A model generated the notes under the pieces. That model ran no database searches and was not told the origin of the DNA. It saw only the letters and a list, made by a program, of their open reading frames with translations. 64,000 bases of DNA, from NCBI GenBank assembly GCA_020152595.1, contig JAIGNY010002010.1:1-64000 (forward strand). The letters run 5' to 3'. This document shows positions 41,835-53,969 of this stretch, one piece after another. This DNA comes from Chiridota heheva. Its lineage: Eukaryota; Echinodermata; Holothuroidea; Apodida; Chiridotidae. The position numbers and the translations under genes were made by a program. How positions within the stretch are numbered: position 1 is the stretch's first letter; each line of letters begins with the position of its first letter.

Positions 41835-42150
41835 AACGGGGGAGGGGAGCAGGCATGTCCCCCACTTTTCCGAAAAATTACAAAAATGCACCTTTTGAAA
41901 ATAAAAAGTGCCCCTCAATTACTGACCCAATAGTATAAAACTGGCGACTTTTGTCAGTCTCATGTACGGGATGAATGTGTCCCCATTGGAAAAGTGCCCC
42001 TTTCTAAAAATAAAGTTCCCCTTCTAATTTACTTTGTTGTTTTGGGATCACTTATTTTATCTACAGATTGAGAAGGGGGACATATGACTTGAAAAGTGCC
42101 CCCTAAGAGGTCGTGCCCCCACTTTTCGAAAGCTTTCCCTGCACCCCTGA
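41835..42150. repeat. Dispersed repeat R5, copy 2
   Basis: Collinear with 38,815-39,190, including AAGTGCCCCTCAATTACTG and ACTTTTGTCAG, and ending CCTGCACCCCTG. Confidence 0.65.
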
Positions 42151-42269
42151 CGCATCCTAATATGCTCATCGAATTCTACCGCTCTGTTGAACTTGTTCAT
42201 TAAAATCGTATGCAGAAACTGTTAAAGGTGTTTTTATGTTTTGTCGTGATTACTTGCGCCCTTCGATAA

Positions 42270-43080
42270 CTTGTGGGATAGGTATTCCCAAAACGGCTGA
42301 AAATTAACACAAAGGTCGAAAATTGAATAAATGAAAAGAAGAGAATTATAAATTTTCATTTTGAAATCTTGGTCATTATTTCTAAACGACAGAAGAGGAA
42401 TTTCTCCTAAAAATTGAGGAAAATGGGGGAAAATTGTGGGGTTCATGGGCGAAGCCTTGGACTGAAGATTTTTCGTTTTTGAATGTTTGATGCACGAAAA
42501 TGGCTTAAAATAAACACAAAGTTCCAAAAAGTAAAGGGAAAATTGTTGGGTTCCGGGGCAAAGCAAGGATATACGATCCAGGGGAAGAAGTCCGACACAA
42601 GGTGCTTGGAAGGGGTATAAAGGTGAAGCCCAAGGAAGTTCTGAAGATTTCTTGTCTTTGATGCCCCAAAATGGCTGAAAACTGCAGAACTGAGAAAGTT
42701 CGAAAAATGTAATTGATGATAACAAGACAATTCTACATTCTCATATTGAATCTACTCCCCTCAAGTTGAGAAACTTCAGACAAAAGTGTTCAAGGGTTTA
42801 TGGGTGAAGCCTTGGTCTGAGGATTTGTTATTTTTTTGCCCCAAAATCTACACAAGCAGACATAGTTCCACAACATAATTAATGAAAAGATGAATTTTTT
42901 TAATTTTAACTTTAAAATCTACTCAGATAAGTGTTTATCAGTTTATACCATTTATACCATTTCTAAACAAATAGAGGGGAAATTTCCCTTCAAAATTTAG
43001 ATAATTTCGGTCAAACTTTTTGGCTTCATGGACGTAGCTGTGGTACTAAGGGTCCAGGGGGAGAAGCCCTGAAAGACTTA
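42270..43080. repeat. ~180-bp tandem repeat, about four diverged units
   Basis: Each unit carries GGGTGAAGCC or GGCGAAGCC, CTGAAGATTT, CCCCAAAATGGCTGAAAA and a GTTC(C/G)AAAAA word; these recur near 42,451, 42,626, 42,804 and 43,062. Diverged. Open frames on the minus strand are not conserved between units. Confidence 0.65.
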
Positions 43081-44366
43081 TAGTTTTTCCTGCCCAAACT
43101 TTAAATGGCCCATATGAGTGGGCATCTTTTATACTGTCCCAGTTGCCCGACCAGTACTCTGATATCTTGACGATTCGGGCATGATTGAGAAATATTTCTG
43201 ATTTAAACAGTATATCCAACATTTTCAATCTCTGCCTGACTAAGTGCCCAAGTATGATGTTTGTCATCATGCCAAGTCGCCGGTCATGGCGGTTAGGATG
43301 ACATAATTCTAATATCTAGCTGGGTCAGGCATTAAGGAATGACTGTGATATACTCTAATACAATTATATCCGACATTCTACATCTCTACGGGGGCGGGGA
43401 TGGGAAGGTGTGAGCTCGTACGGTCATGATGATAACCAAAAAAAACTAGGTTATTAATGGCATCTTGGTGAGGGTGGTTGGAGGCTGGAGGCTGGTTGGT
43501 GGGCAACATATCTGAGGCAATATTTGGACTCACTTTCCCACGAAAATTGTAATTTCATTGTAATTTTTTGACCAATGGCATGCATGATTTAAGCAGGGAG
43601 TCGCCATAGCAACTCCCTGGTGTAAGTATGTTTGTCCACATAATGACAGCTCATTAATTAGATCAAAATATATATTTCGTTTACCTCTCCGGTGTTATGT
43701 CAAATCGTTTTAATATAGATTGAGCAACGGCTTTGAGAAAGAAAACACAAGTGATACCTCGGTCAATTACCTAGAGTTTAATGAAACAGCAAGATCATAG
43801 CAATAGCAGCATTATATCTGTCGATCAGGGAGCTGTAGATTGAAATACATCACAATACAGCATTATGCACCACACACTGTACGAGGGTAAATTAGATTAT
43901 TATCTCGCGCACCCAATTATTATCTCACGCACTCAATGCATGCACTGAAATGAAATTGGCAAAAGGTTGGAATGTTTGTTATCGATACTTTATATATATT
44001 GATCAATTGATTTACTGACTGGTTGATTGATAACTTGATTAATTAGTTGATTCAGAAGTTGGATAACTTGATACAAAGTTGGCGGCTTCCGTAATCCTAC
44101 TAAACTGCAACCTCGGTGATTGGTTTTATGAAAACCTGTTTCCTCATAAAAACGGACAGACAAGTTTAATAGGCCTTACCAAAACAATGACCGAATCATG
44201 TCCGATAAGGCAGTAAGGACCGCTAATGCATTTAAGATCTATCAAAAAAAGCGAATTTTACTGGGATGTATTCTCTGATAATTCAGGGCTGGTCCCTGGC
44301 CCCATGGCCCACCCAGCCTTCACATATAAAACGTTATACTACACTGAACTAACATACCGTTACATC
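43081..44366. other. Spacer, no gene seen
   Basis: Unique-looking DNA; nothing recognisable. Confidence 0.4.
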
Positions 44367-45428
44367 CAGTAGCGTGTCTAATTGTGGAGCCGGGGGAGGG
44401 GGTGCTATTGGGGGCTTAGCCCCTAAAAATACCGTAGCCCCCAAATTTTTGGCAAAGTCATATCAAATGAACCATACTTAAAACAGATGTTGGCAATGTA
44501 TAACCGTATCGATTGAATTATCGTTAATCTTATTTTGGACCAAATATTCTCAATTTTGGATCAAATATCTTTAATTTTGGCCCAAAATCTTCATTTGTGT
44601 ATCATAAGTCTTCAATTTTGGACAAAAAATCTTTCACTTCGCATCAAAAATCTTCAAATTTAAACCTGAATCTATACAACATAAAAACCAAAAGCCTTCA
44701 GATAGACTCGTTTTAATAACTAGGCTCTCGGGGGAATGCACCCCCTCCCTCCCCCAACCCCCATAATTTTTAAAGCAAAAGTCTTTGCTTTTTCGTCCGA
44801 TGGGCAATTGCCGACACTTATCTTGGTAAGGGGTGTAGAAATAAAGGGTTATTTCACAGTGGGGAAAGAATTCGAAATTCTTCCTGGTGATACAAATTGT
44901 ACTACAGCTGATTAATTGAGTTTCCATAAAATGTTGCTGCTAATTGGGAAACTCTCCTTGAATTTTTGGTAAATGTCATTACATTTTTAAGAATTGTCTT
45001 CATTCTCATGAAATTTGCTCTTCAATTTCCATGAATTTTTCATCAATTTTCAAAAAATCTTCGTCAATTTTCGGAAAATCTCCTTCACTTTTCGTGAAAT
45101 TTTCTTCAATTTCTGGTATTTAAATTTCAATTTCCACGACTTTTTTTTTTCAATTTCCGGGAAATCACTGCCTAGAATTTTTCAAAATTGGCCTCCAATT
45201 TCGAGAAATTTTAAGCAAATATGTTGACAATTTTATGTAAATAATAATCTATCCTTCCAACAAGGTAACAAGCATGCAACTGGGAAGAAGAAACCATTTG
45301 GGGAGAGAAGGTGCCCCAACTTCCTACACCTCTGTCCTAGCCCCCTAATCTTAAACCTGTGTTAGGGGCCCTGAATATGTTAATAGGCTTAAGCCCCTCC
45401 TAAAAATGAAAAGCTATACACGCCCCTG
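44367..45428. mobile_element. Candidate hAT-like element with internal minisatellite
   Basis: The left end CAGTAGCGTGT and right end ACACGCCCCTG are imperfect inverted termini. Flanking octamers GTTACATC and AGTATATC agree at five of eight positions. The interior includes a CGATGGGCAATTGCCGA word shared with R2 and, at 44,930-45,220, the TTTTCGTGAAATTTTCTTC minisatellite. This is the same architecture as 29,486-30,458. No transposase is seen. Confidence 0.5.
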
Positions 45429-46002
45429 AGTATATCACTGCAGAAATGAATACACCTATATTGCACTCTACCAAGTACCTGACTACAAGAAGTCCAAACT
45501 TTCGCCTACATTACACCAGAAACGCCGGAATATAGGCACGTACAGAATCACCTCACAAAGGGAAGTGTCTAACAACAAAATACCATTCAAAATTTTTAAC
45601 CAATACAACATTTGTAACTAATTTGTAACCAATAACATGTTGACCCGACAGCCATGTGACAACCTAATATAGGCCTAAGTATTTTGGGGGCCCATACAAG
45701 CACGGCCGTAAATTTCAGGGGACGTCTTCCCCCACGTTTAGCCGCACTTTTAGTTGGGAGTTTAAGAATCAAGTAAAATATTTGTGAAAAACTATTTGTT
45801 TTCTTTGGAATGTTTGGATGGTGCACCGAGGACACACTTTCTGGAGGAGCATTACGGCCCTACATACATGGCATATAAGTATAGTTTGTTCTTTTTTTTG
45901 TCATGTGTAGGCAATTTCCAACCTTAATTGCGGCATACTTTAAACAGAATTGAGAACATTTGTCTCTTCTGGAGAAAGTGAGAAGGGGTGGACAGTATTC
46001 CT
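45429..46002. other. Spacer downstream of the 46.3-kb gene
   Basis: May hold part of that gene's 3' UTR, but no AATAAA signal was obvious on the minus strand close to the stop. A weak GGCCGTAA inverted pair at 45,701 and 45,862 might be another small MITE. Confidence 0.3.
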
Positions 46003-46145
46003 AATGTCATTTATATTTGGCTGGGCAGACCGTGGTTGCTCGTACACCTTCTAATCTGCTAATATGTGCCCTTAATGTCATTTATATTTGGCTGGGCAGA
46101 CCGTGGCTGCTTGTACACCTTCTAATACGTGCCCTTGATGTTGTT
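46003..46145. repeat. 71-bp tandem duplication
   Basis: The segment from AATGTCATTTATATTTGGCT through GTACACCTTCTAAT and GTGCCC occurs twice, starting at 46,003 and 46,074, with few differences. It lies about 130 bp beyond the stop codon of the neighbouring gene, in its presumed 3' UTR. Confidence 0.9.
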
Positions 46146-46270
46146 CCGGCGCTCCTACACTGTGACGAAACCGCTATTTGACGCTGCATATTATTTCCTA
46201 CACCGACTATCTATCGTTCGATCATACAGCAGCCAAGACAGTAATTAGAACTAAAATCATCATAATTATG

Positions 46271-47929
46271 TTATCTTTCCTTCATTTTGGATCTTTTCAT
46301 TCTATGCTCTACATCATCTTCATCTGGAGAACTGTCTGAATCCATGTCAGATTCCGAATCGAGATTTGCCGCCTCGGCTCCAAAGAATTTATCCGTGTCT
46401 AAGAGATCGTCATCTGTTACAAACTGACCTCTATGAGAGGTCGAAGGTCTATTGAGGTTATTTGCCGATTCCAGAGATTCGTCCATAGCCTGATAAAAGC
46501 TTGCAGAGGATGAGAGTTGCCCATCTGGTGTTTTACCTGAAGATGATGCAATTGGTCTTTCTTCTTCGTCATCCTCCTCTTCTTCTTCAATGATTCCGAA
46601 ATTCATCGAACTCGACGAATCCATTTCTCGCATCGCTTTCTTTGATTTCCGTGCTGCCTCGGCAAGTGCTCTTGGTGTTTTCGGTAACGTGTATGCTTCT
46701 TGATTACAACCGGCATAAAATCTCGGCTGGCTTCGCTGTCTTTCGATCTCCTCTTGAGACATAATGGGCGGCGCGTAATAATTTGCCGGGTTTTTACGTT
46801 CTTCTTCTGGGATTTGGCACATTTCGATTTCAGTAGGGACCGGTAGGGAAGAAATGGGCCGAACGATGCCGTAATCCATTATCTTTTTCTTCGAAAAAAT
46901 CTGCAATCTTAGATCCGAGAAATCTTTGAAAAATTCCTGATTATTTGGTATTTCAAAGGCACTTATCCTTTCTCTGACCTTATGGTTTCGTTCTTGGGCG
47001 CATCGTATACGTCTCTCTTCCGATCTCTTTTTAATTTGTTCTTTTTGAAGTACCTCTGTTAATATATTTCCGTCATCAAGGTGAGAAAACACATCATACT
47101 TAGTCAAATGAGGAAACATCTTTTGTACCAGTTCCATGGTTGAAAATTTTGTCGGTGATATATGAATGCTGGGAAATATCCTTTCATTGTTAGATTTAGA
47201 TCTCTGTCTCTGAGTGATACGATCACACTCATGGCAATTTCGTGGTCCAAGCACGTCACAGCACTCACGACACAAGTCCGTAACAGATCCCAACATTTCA
47301 CTTTGCAAAAAACTACCAACCCTTGAACACGGCTTATCTTGGTACCGAGCTTGAAGGTACCTTTCTTCGTTTTCCCTACGAGGTCGCCTGGCAGAATGTG
47401 ATTTTGACTTTGACCTAACAAGAGTTCTTTCTCTATATTGAATTGCAGATCGTATGTTACGGTATCTTTGGCGAGTTACATGTTTCTTTTCACTTCCTTT
47501 TGGCAGTGGTTGGTACTTAATGAGTTCTGACGTATCTAATTCAACCTCATGAGAACACGCAGAAACCCTATTGTTTATTCCTCCGCTGACGTCAGATTCA
47601 ATGGCAAAAACCGATGGCACAGTGTCATCGACAAGGGGTAAATTTACAATCGCGTCAGACGTTCCGGTTCCTTCGCCGTCTGACTCCTCAGACGATGATA
47701 CATGAAGAAGGCGGGAAAGGTCTGGAAGAGACACAACTGATTTTCTACGTCCACGATCCGAATCGGAGACATTGTGTAGTCTCGTGCGGGCGATGCTAAA
47801 CAATGGCCCGGATTCACATGTTTTTGGTCTTCCGTTGATTCTGCGACAAGGGCGGGATGTAAGTGACGCAGACAGAGGTGGATCTTGCTTGGGGACACTT
47901 CGGAGACTATTAACGCCGGTGATCATCAT
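46271..47929 (-). CDS. Uncharacterised Ser/Arg- and acid-rich protein, 552 aa
   Basis: Large open exon encoding a protein I do not recognise. The frame extends upstream to 47,980. However, the minus strand there reads TTTTCTTTTTCTCCGTAG ending at 47,944, a good 3' splice site, so I take the first ATG of the exon, at 47,929. Numbering from there: basic Ser/Arg stretches at about 172-190; a CX2CX8CX2C motif (CREC ... CHEC) at 220-235 that could bind zinc; a charged, probably helical Lys/Arg/Glu segment at 295-325; an acidic Glu/Asp run at 448-457; and a very acidic C-terminus followed by a basic tail. No signal peptide or membrane segment. Probably nuclear or cytosolic and largely disordered. 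The coding sequence is intron-free from the start codon to the stop, with at least one upstream non-coding exon. Confidence 0.8.
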   Translation of the reverse strand: MMITGVNSLRSVPKQDPPLSASLTSRPCRRINGRPKTCESGPLFSIARTRLHNVSDSDRGRRKSVVSLPDLSRLLHVSSSEESDGEGTGTSDAIVNLPLVDDTVPSVFAIESDVSGGINNRVSACSHEVELDTSELIKYQPLPKGSEKKHVTRQRYRNIRSAIQYRERTLVRSKSKSHSARRPRRENEERYLQARYQDKPCSRVGSFLQSEMLGSVTDLCRECCDVLGPRNCHECDRITQRQRSKSNNERIFPSIHISPTKFSTMELVQKMFPHLTKYDVFSHLDDGNILTEVLQKEQIKKRSEERRIRCAQERNHKVRERISAFEIPNNQEFFKDFSDLRLQIFSKKKIMDYGIVRPISSLPVPTEIEMCQIPEEERKNPANYYAPPIMSQEEIERQRSQPRFYAGCNQEAYTLPKTPRALAEAARKSKKAMREMDSSSSMNFGIIEEEEEDDEEERPIASSSGKTPDGQLSSSASFYQAMDESLESANNLNRPSTSHRGQFVTDDDLLDTDKFFGAEAANLDSESDMDSDSSPDEDDVEHRMKRSKMKER

Positions 47930-47943
47930 GGTACGGGTAGAGT

Positions 47944-47962
47944 CTACGGAGAAAAAGAAAAC
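47944..47962 (-). other. 3' splice site of the 46.3-kb gene
   Basis: On the minus strand a T/C-rich tract of about 18 bases ends in TAG at 47,946-47,944, 14 bases before the start codon. A branch-point-like CCTTAAT lies about 35 bases further upstream. The residues encoded across this tract (EASVFFFSVD) would then be intronic. Confidence 0.7.
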
Positions 47963-48024
47963 AGAAGCTTCTAACATCACCCATTAAGGAACAAAAAGAT
48001 TTTGATATTTAAGTGCTATAGTCG

Positions 48025-48262
48025 AATACATCCACAACCGAGTCCGATTCCCTGGCGCCTGAGTCCAAATGCGGAGAAAACATACACCAAGTCCGAGACG
48101 CACCGTACCGCTGTCGATTTTACCTGTCTACCACTTACGAGTCTGAGTACGTTGTCCGAGTCCGGCAAACTTGGACTCGAGTCCTCATGTGTTGCCGGAT
48201 TGCGGCGGATTCTGGCACCAACAATTCGTACTCGGATGTGGTGGACTCGAGTTCCACACATC
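48025..48262. repeat. GACTCGAGTCC-rich degenerate cluster
   Basis: Words such as CCGAGTCC, CTGAGTCC, GTCCGAGTC, GGACTCGAGTCC and GTGGACTCGAGTTCC recur about nine times on either strand in 240 bp. Located in the presumed intron or 5' region of the 46.3-kb gene. Confidence 0.5.
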
Positions 48263-48383
48263 GCTTACCAAATTGCCATGCATAAATCAATAACCTTCCA
48301 ATCTGACGAGGCAACGGACCACATAGGCTACAGGCAAATACAGATTAGGAGCCAATCAATTAGACGTTCTAATATACTGCGTC

Positions 48384-48500
48384 ATGTCATTTTTGCGTCA
48401 TATGTCATTTTTGCGTCATATGTCATTTTTGCGTCATATGTCATTTTGTGTCATAGGCCTATGTCATTTTGTGTCATGTGTTAACTTTGCGTCATATGTA
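48384..48500. repeat. 19-bp tandem repeat TGCGTCATATGTCATTTTT
   Basis: About five to six copies, the last ones shortened to TGTGTCAT forms. Each carries TGACATATGACGCA on the opposite strand, which includes a CRE/AP-1-like TGACGCA. A regulatory role is possible but unsupported. Confidence 0.85.
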
Positions 48501-50680
48501 ATTTTTGGTGTTGTATGCCATTTTTCCCTTCCAATAACCGCAAACCTTGTATCCAAGATTTGACTGGCGTGTGCGGCGTAGCAACCCCCTTTCAATGGCA
48601 CTGACTCAAACGTTGATCAAACTTGAATTAGTACTGTTTTACTAAGCATTCAATGTTTTGTTTGGGTACGCTTTACCAAACCGTCATACCAAAGATAGAC
48701 ATGTAGCTGGCCATAGACCTGTCACGTGCTAATAACTAGGCTTACTGTCACATCACAGTTATAAATCTTACACAGGAAAATGCGATTTTCAGCTTGTGAC
48801 GTTTTTTGTCATGACGTAAAAATCACCCGAGACAGAAAGACTTATAACATTTGTGGTGATTTGTACAAAAAAAAAACAATACACACAAAAAAAACCCACC
48901 TAATAATACAAAAACGCCCTTTGATTGTGTGAAGAAACTTGTATCATAAATTGACAACTTCCAGACTTCACATCAATATTTTTCTGTTTGTATATAAAAC
49001 AGTAACAAAATGTAACAACTCTTTTTGAATATGAATTGAAATATTTTCAATTAGGCTTATAACTGTGTATATACCATGGTGTGTCATTTCAGCGTTTCCG
49101 TATGGTGCATGGGTACAGCAAATAAGTAAACAATTATGCCATGGGTCATGAGGTTACTCACGGACTATGACAGATAGTGTAGTCGGTGAGTAAGGGCACA
49201 TGTCGTATATAAATTACATGAGGTTCAGTAAGAGACAAAATTGTTTTTATACGGGATTCAATTTTATGCAAAACGAAATGCATTAAGTCGCACAAATCTT
49301 ACAACAGTGTATAAATAATTCAAACATTTTGGTGCGCATAATAATCTATCAATACAATGATAAAGCACAACGCATGGAGTTGTGCCATACCCAAGGGCGG
49401 CAACTTTTGTTAGATATTGAGTACTTAGAGAATTTTAAAATAAAATCTGTGATCAATTTAAAATTTCAGCTTTCGTAGCTGGTCACTCTAACAAACTTAG
49501 CCTGGTAGACTGGAAGATTACAAGCGTCTCACGGCATGACGCGCATCCAAGGATCAAAAATGGTTGTTTGGAGGAGGCATGAGCATAATCGTGCCATGAT
49601 GCCATCATTATTTTGAGCATACTAATGCTTGCCAGGATGGGTGGCATAAAGATAAAAATAGAGTCAAAAAAAGTCTTGTTTATTTGAATGCAAACTAAGT
49701 GGCACAAACGGGTAGGTTGGGTTGGGGAATCTCCCGGTTAAGAGGGACTTGTGTCTCAGGCTCCTGACTCTCCTCCTTGAATATATCGTTCATAGTATAC
49801 CGTTATCGTGACTTTTGATTTTTTTGTATCCCTCTAACGGTTTGTAGATATCTCATTAAACAAATCCAATGTTTACACCAACTTCAAAGTAGAACCTCTG
49901 AGGCTTCCTCTAAGGCTTACATCTAACAATACTTACCAGTTGTATAGCTTGTAATCATAATAAAAGACTAAATCATACTTAATCCTACCTTTCCTAACGA
50001 ACGGAAGATTGAAAACGTCACTTCGTACAAATTCTGAGACTTTTCATGTTTTCCACCGGGCGAAGTAATTGGGTTTTTTTCTTGCCATTTCCACAAGTTG
50101 TGCAAACAGCTGAGAACTGTGAAAAATATGACAAGTTTTCTTCCAAAGTAAGATAGTACTTGTTCCTTAGACTTACATCACGTTTCAGGGATATGTGGGT
50201 ATGTACCCTTCGTCGTATAAGCACAATAAGTTAATTCCCTCTACAGGTATTCAAATCGATTTCATTGTGTGCGAGTTTGCTGTTGTACACGAAAATCGAT
50301 ACCACTTACATCCCCAAACGGGCTCCTACCATGACAACAGTTTTCAATAATATAACCAGGGATGACACCGTGGAAGTGTGAAGTTACGGGGCGCTATACT
50401 AAAACACATAGTAAGACTGTCAGACTGTCGGGTCCAGTCTAAGAGGTCTCTATTATTTGTTTATAATTGATAAACGACAGGGTTTTTATGGCATGCAAAC
50501 AACTGTCGCTTTTAGTATAGGGTTCCTAAAAACAGATACGTAGGAGAAGGGAAATGTCCCCTCAAAGGCTTGGCCTTCCCCCTTTCCGTGCTTCCTTCCT
50601 GTTGGAATGGTATACAATTTGTGTTAGTGCTAGAATTGAAGAAAAAATGTTCTTGTTTTTTAATAAAAGCATGTCAACAT
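48501..50680. other. Long spacer, no gene seen
   Basis: Unique-looking AT-rich DNA upstream of the 46.3-kb gene; its first exon and promoter may lie here, but I cannot place them. Confidence 0.35.
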
Positions 50681-50689
50681 TTTCAGAAG

Positions 50690-51140
50690 AAAAAAATCCC
50701 CGAAAATTGAAGAAATTTCCCGAAGTTGAAAGATATTTCCCGGAAATTGAATAAAATTTCCCAAAACGAAAAAAAAAATCCTGAGAAGTTCCAAATTAGC
50801 AGCATTGTTTGATGGAAACTTTGCAGTGCAATTCATTTGCTTGTGACCAGGAATTGTGTTGGGGTCTTGTCCCCTCCAGCCTAAAGGTGACCCTTCATAC
50901 ACCCCAGGCTATAAATCGTATTTAAGGTTGGAATTCTAACATATCAAGGCATGATACAGGGCCGTTTTTCCGGGCCAGGGACAAAACTTTTGATGTTTCG
51001 CAGCCTGCCGCTGCCAATAACTCGGAGGTGTTCATAGGGTCTGGACCAGTGTCGCGGTGGGTCATACTTCACTGGGAGCAATAGCAAAACTGCTCATTAG
51101 AGTAAAACGTTGGGCACATGTCGAGCTTGCATGCACCGTT
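50690..51140. repeat. Dispersed repeat with AAATTTCCCG minisatellite
   Basis: Starts as GAAGAAATTTCCCGAAGTTG repeats (50,690-50,775) and ends with GTCGCGGTGGGTCATA and GAGTAAAACGTTG. Those words are shared with 31,440-31,600. Confidence 0.55.
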
Positions 51141-52502
51141 TAGATGGCACATACATCAGTACATTTATAGACTTCATTTAGTGAACGCCTTATAAGTGTA
51201 CTTCATGATTTCTTCAAAATAGGTTTGTTTGTTGTTTGTACATGATTCTCCCTGACAGGAACTCGGCAAGATCCCTTTACGGAGTACGACGCCAAGCGAT
51301 ACGATAACAGATGCCAGTTTCTTGTGCAACGCACAACGCTTTAGGCATATGATTTGGGATTGCATATGGGAAACCACAACCAAGAAAACTAGACCACAAT
51401 TTTGATGTCGGAGCTTAAATTCATGTCAAATTTACACTTACACTAAAATTATTACATGTTGAAACAAATTAATGTTGGATCCGATATGGGGTCCCATGAA
51501 CGCTTCTCATGTTTTTGATGTAAGAAAAAGCTTTGAGAGAAATGATGACAGCAGACACGTAGTCAGGATTTTCCAGGGGACGCGAACGCACCCGTCGTCG
51601 CACCCCTCCCTATGGGCCAGGACAAGGAATGAAACAAAGAAGAACATTATGTACATGTGCGTTCTTTTATACATATGTGCACTACGCATCATTGGGGTGA
51701 CCGAACAAGAGGCTAGACTGAATCTGAACATCCCCACTCTTCATCACACACGTCAAGTTGCTGCCACAACTATCTGTCTGTTCTCTGCAAGATGCATACA
51801 AGCTTGTGCCCTGCAGACCTGAAGGCGATGCTTAGATAAAGAGGAAATATCTTAAGTTCCGATCCATTATTTTTTTATGATTTGCGAATACCACATGTTG
51901 CGTAAGGCTGTAAGTACGTTAGGCTGTAAGTATATACTGCATGTATGGTACATTGTAATTTCCACATAAAGTTAGTGTTGTGCTGTCCACCCTCACGTCA
52001 CTAAAAACCAATACGTAATGAGCATACGTTTGGTGACCAAAAAATAAGCCAGATTTTTCACATTTTGGGATCGATCTTGTAAGAAAGTGTTTGTGGTGAG
52101 TGTTTATGGAGGACATTCGTATCAATTTATGCAAAGTGGTTGCTACCTGTCCATATACCTTTAACAAGAATTTCAACATAAGTAAGGCTATCTAGGATCT
52201 AGAACAATTTATCCCCATGGCAATATTGTCAGTCAGAAATTCAAAAAAGAGCCCTTACAAAATGCTAAAACCGCAGAACTTTCAGGGGCTTCGCCCGCTG
52301 GACCCCACCATGACCCTTAAGCGGACTCCTGGACCCCACGCTGTTTGGGTTCACGCTTCACGTGAAAATGGTCGGCCGGATAAACCAGTGCAGTAGCCTT
52401 AATTTTATGGTAAAACAAGTACCCCATTTTTATGGTAAAAAAGGAATGCCGTGCATACGCAGAAGTAATTTACTTAGTAGCTTGATATGTGTGTGAAGCC
52501 GC
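51141..52502. other. Spacer, no gene seen
   Basis: Contains the reverse form of the recurrent TGGACAGGTAGC word at about 52,147 and a GGGGCTTCGCCC hairpin-like word at 52,285. No coding support. Confidence 0.35.
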
Positions 52503-52518
52503 CGAGGTCTACCAACTG

Positions 52519-52779
52519 TGATGTAGCGGTTATCATACATGTCTACAGACCACGAGGCCCTGGGTTCAAGCCTGGGTTGGGTAGACACGCCAGTGCACCA
52601 CAACTGGGTTATCAAAGGCCGTGGACATTGACTTGGTTGTCGATGTTATGTCAGTCCGTACGTCGTACCTGTGTTCTTGTCCGGGTCGTATTAAGCGTTT
52701 CGTGATAGCATTTTTACTATCAAAACCGAATAGCAGGCGACGACCCCGTCATTGTAATTGTGTGTTCACTCGTCGTCGG
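52519..52779 (+). mobile_element. tRNA-derived SINE, full length with target duplication
   Basis: The head has a tRNA-like internal promoter: box A-like TGTAGCGGTTATCA at 52,522 and box B-like GGGTTCAAGCC at 52,562, closest by eye to tRNA-Val. The body contains GTCAGTCCGTACGTCGTACC and CGACCCCGTCATTGTAATTG. It is flanked by near-identical direct repeats CGAGGTCTACCAACTG (52,503-52,518) and CGAGGTCTATTCAACTG (52,780-52,796). Truncated relatives lie at 8,757 and 55,864. Confidence 0.88.
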
Positions 52780-52796
52780 CGAGGTCTATTCAACTG

Positions 52797-53969
52797 ATCA
52801 TTACGTAATTGCATGTACCAGAAACGACTGTTCGACGTCTTACACAAAGTTATTTGGCTAGAACGCGGCAATATTCAAATTTTTCTTGGCAGAAAGTTGT
52901 GAATATTCATATTCTATCAGGGGCAAAAATTTCACGATATCCAATTAAATTTCCAGCTATCAGCAGTGGAAATTGTGTAAGTCCATTAGCCACAGTGTAG
53001 GCGCGAGTTAGTGACGTCGCTGCAATTTTACCGTATTTTTAGGGTATTTTAAGGTACCGTAATATTAATGATGCTCCAGAACTTCACATTTGAAGAAAGC
53101 GCCCCTTGAATCACGGGCGGGATGAAACTGCCATTGTCATTTTCATTCCTTTTCATGGACATTCTCTCAACGAGTTGATCATATTACGCAATGATTTTAC
53201 CACGTATTTTATTATGATACGTTATGGAGTAATGTGTAAAAGAAATAGGAAACTCGAAGCTTTTCAGTGACTGCTTGTCAATGTCACGTAATCGTTCATG
53301 CGGTTACTAGAATGCCACCCATTAGTTGTTCTGCCGCGGGTGCAAAAATCAGGACAATGGATGAAGTCTTTATTGTGTGGGTATTTTGATTAAGATGGTG
53401 TTCACTGGACGGATTCTGTAATGAAGCATTCGCTGTTTCTGGAAGAAGAACCAAAATATACAATATAGGCCTAATATGCATGAGGCAAGATTTTAATTTT
53501 GTCACTTTTAATGTATGACCATAGCGGGTCGTAAGACCTCTCAAAATAAAATCAGGTAAACAGGTTCAAGAAAATACGCTGTTCTTGCTCGTACGAACAG
53601 TACAGACTGCTACTTTGACAAATGATGATTTAGACTTTCAGCATTTTCCCATTGCCGATCGATCCACCCCTATAACACGAAGTATGGTCAATATTGAAAA
53701 TTATTTAACTCTTCGTCACTCAGGGGTGGTGCCAGGATTTCAGCGACATACGAGGTGTGTGTATTGGGGGGGGGGAGGGGGAAGGGGAAAGGAAGGGGGA
53801 TTCAAAAGCAAAAACTTGCCTCTTATATCGCTGACAGATTAAAAAATAGCACCTTCATCGGACCGGGGCTGGAGGGCCCTTTGAAAGTTATATGAAATTA
53901 TAGGTCATTTTTGATGCTTGAGAACAAATAGCCACTCACTCAGAAGATGTAACATAAATATAATATCTA
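52797..53969. other. Spacer, no gene seen
   Basis: Includes a G-rich run at 53,766-53,802 and nothing recognisable as coding. Confidence 0.4.

Noticed and set aside
52519-52590. A functional tRNA gene
   Set aside because: Box A- and box B-like sequences exist, but no complete cloverleaf could be paired, and the sequence continues into a SINE body flanked by target duplications.
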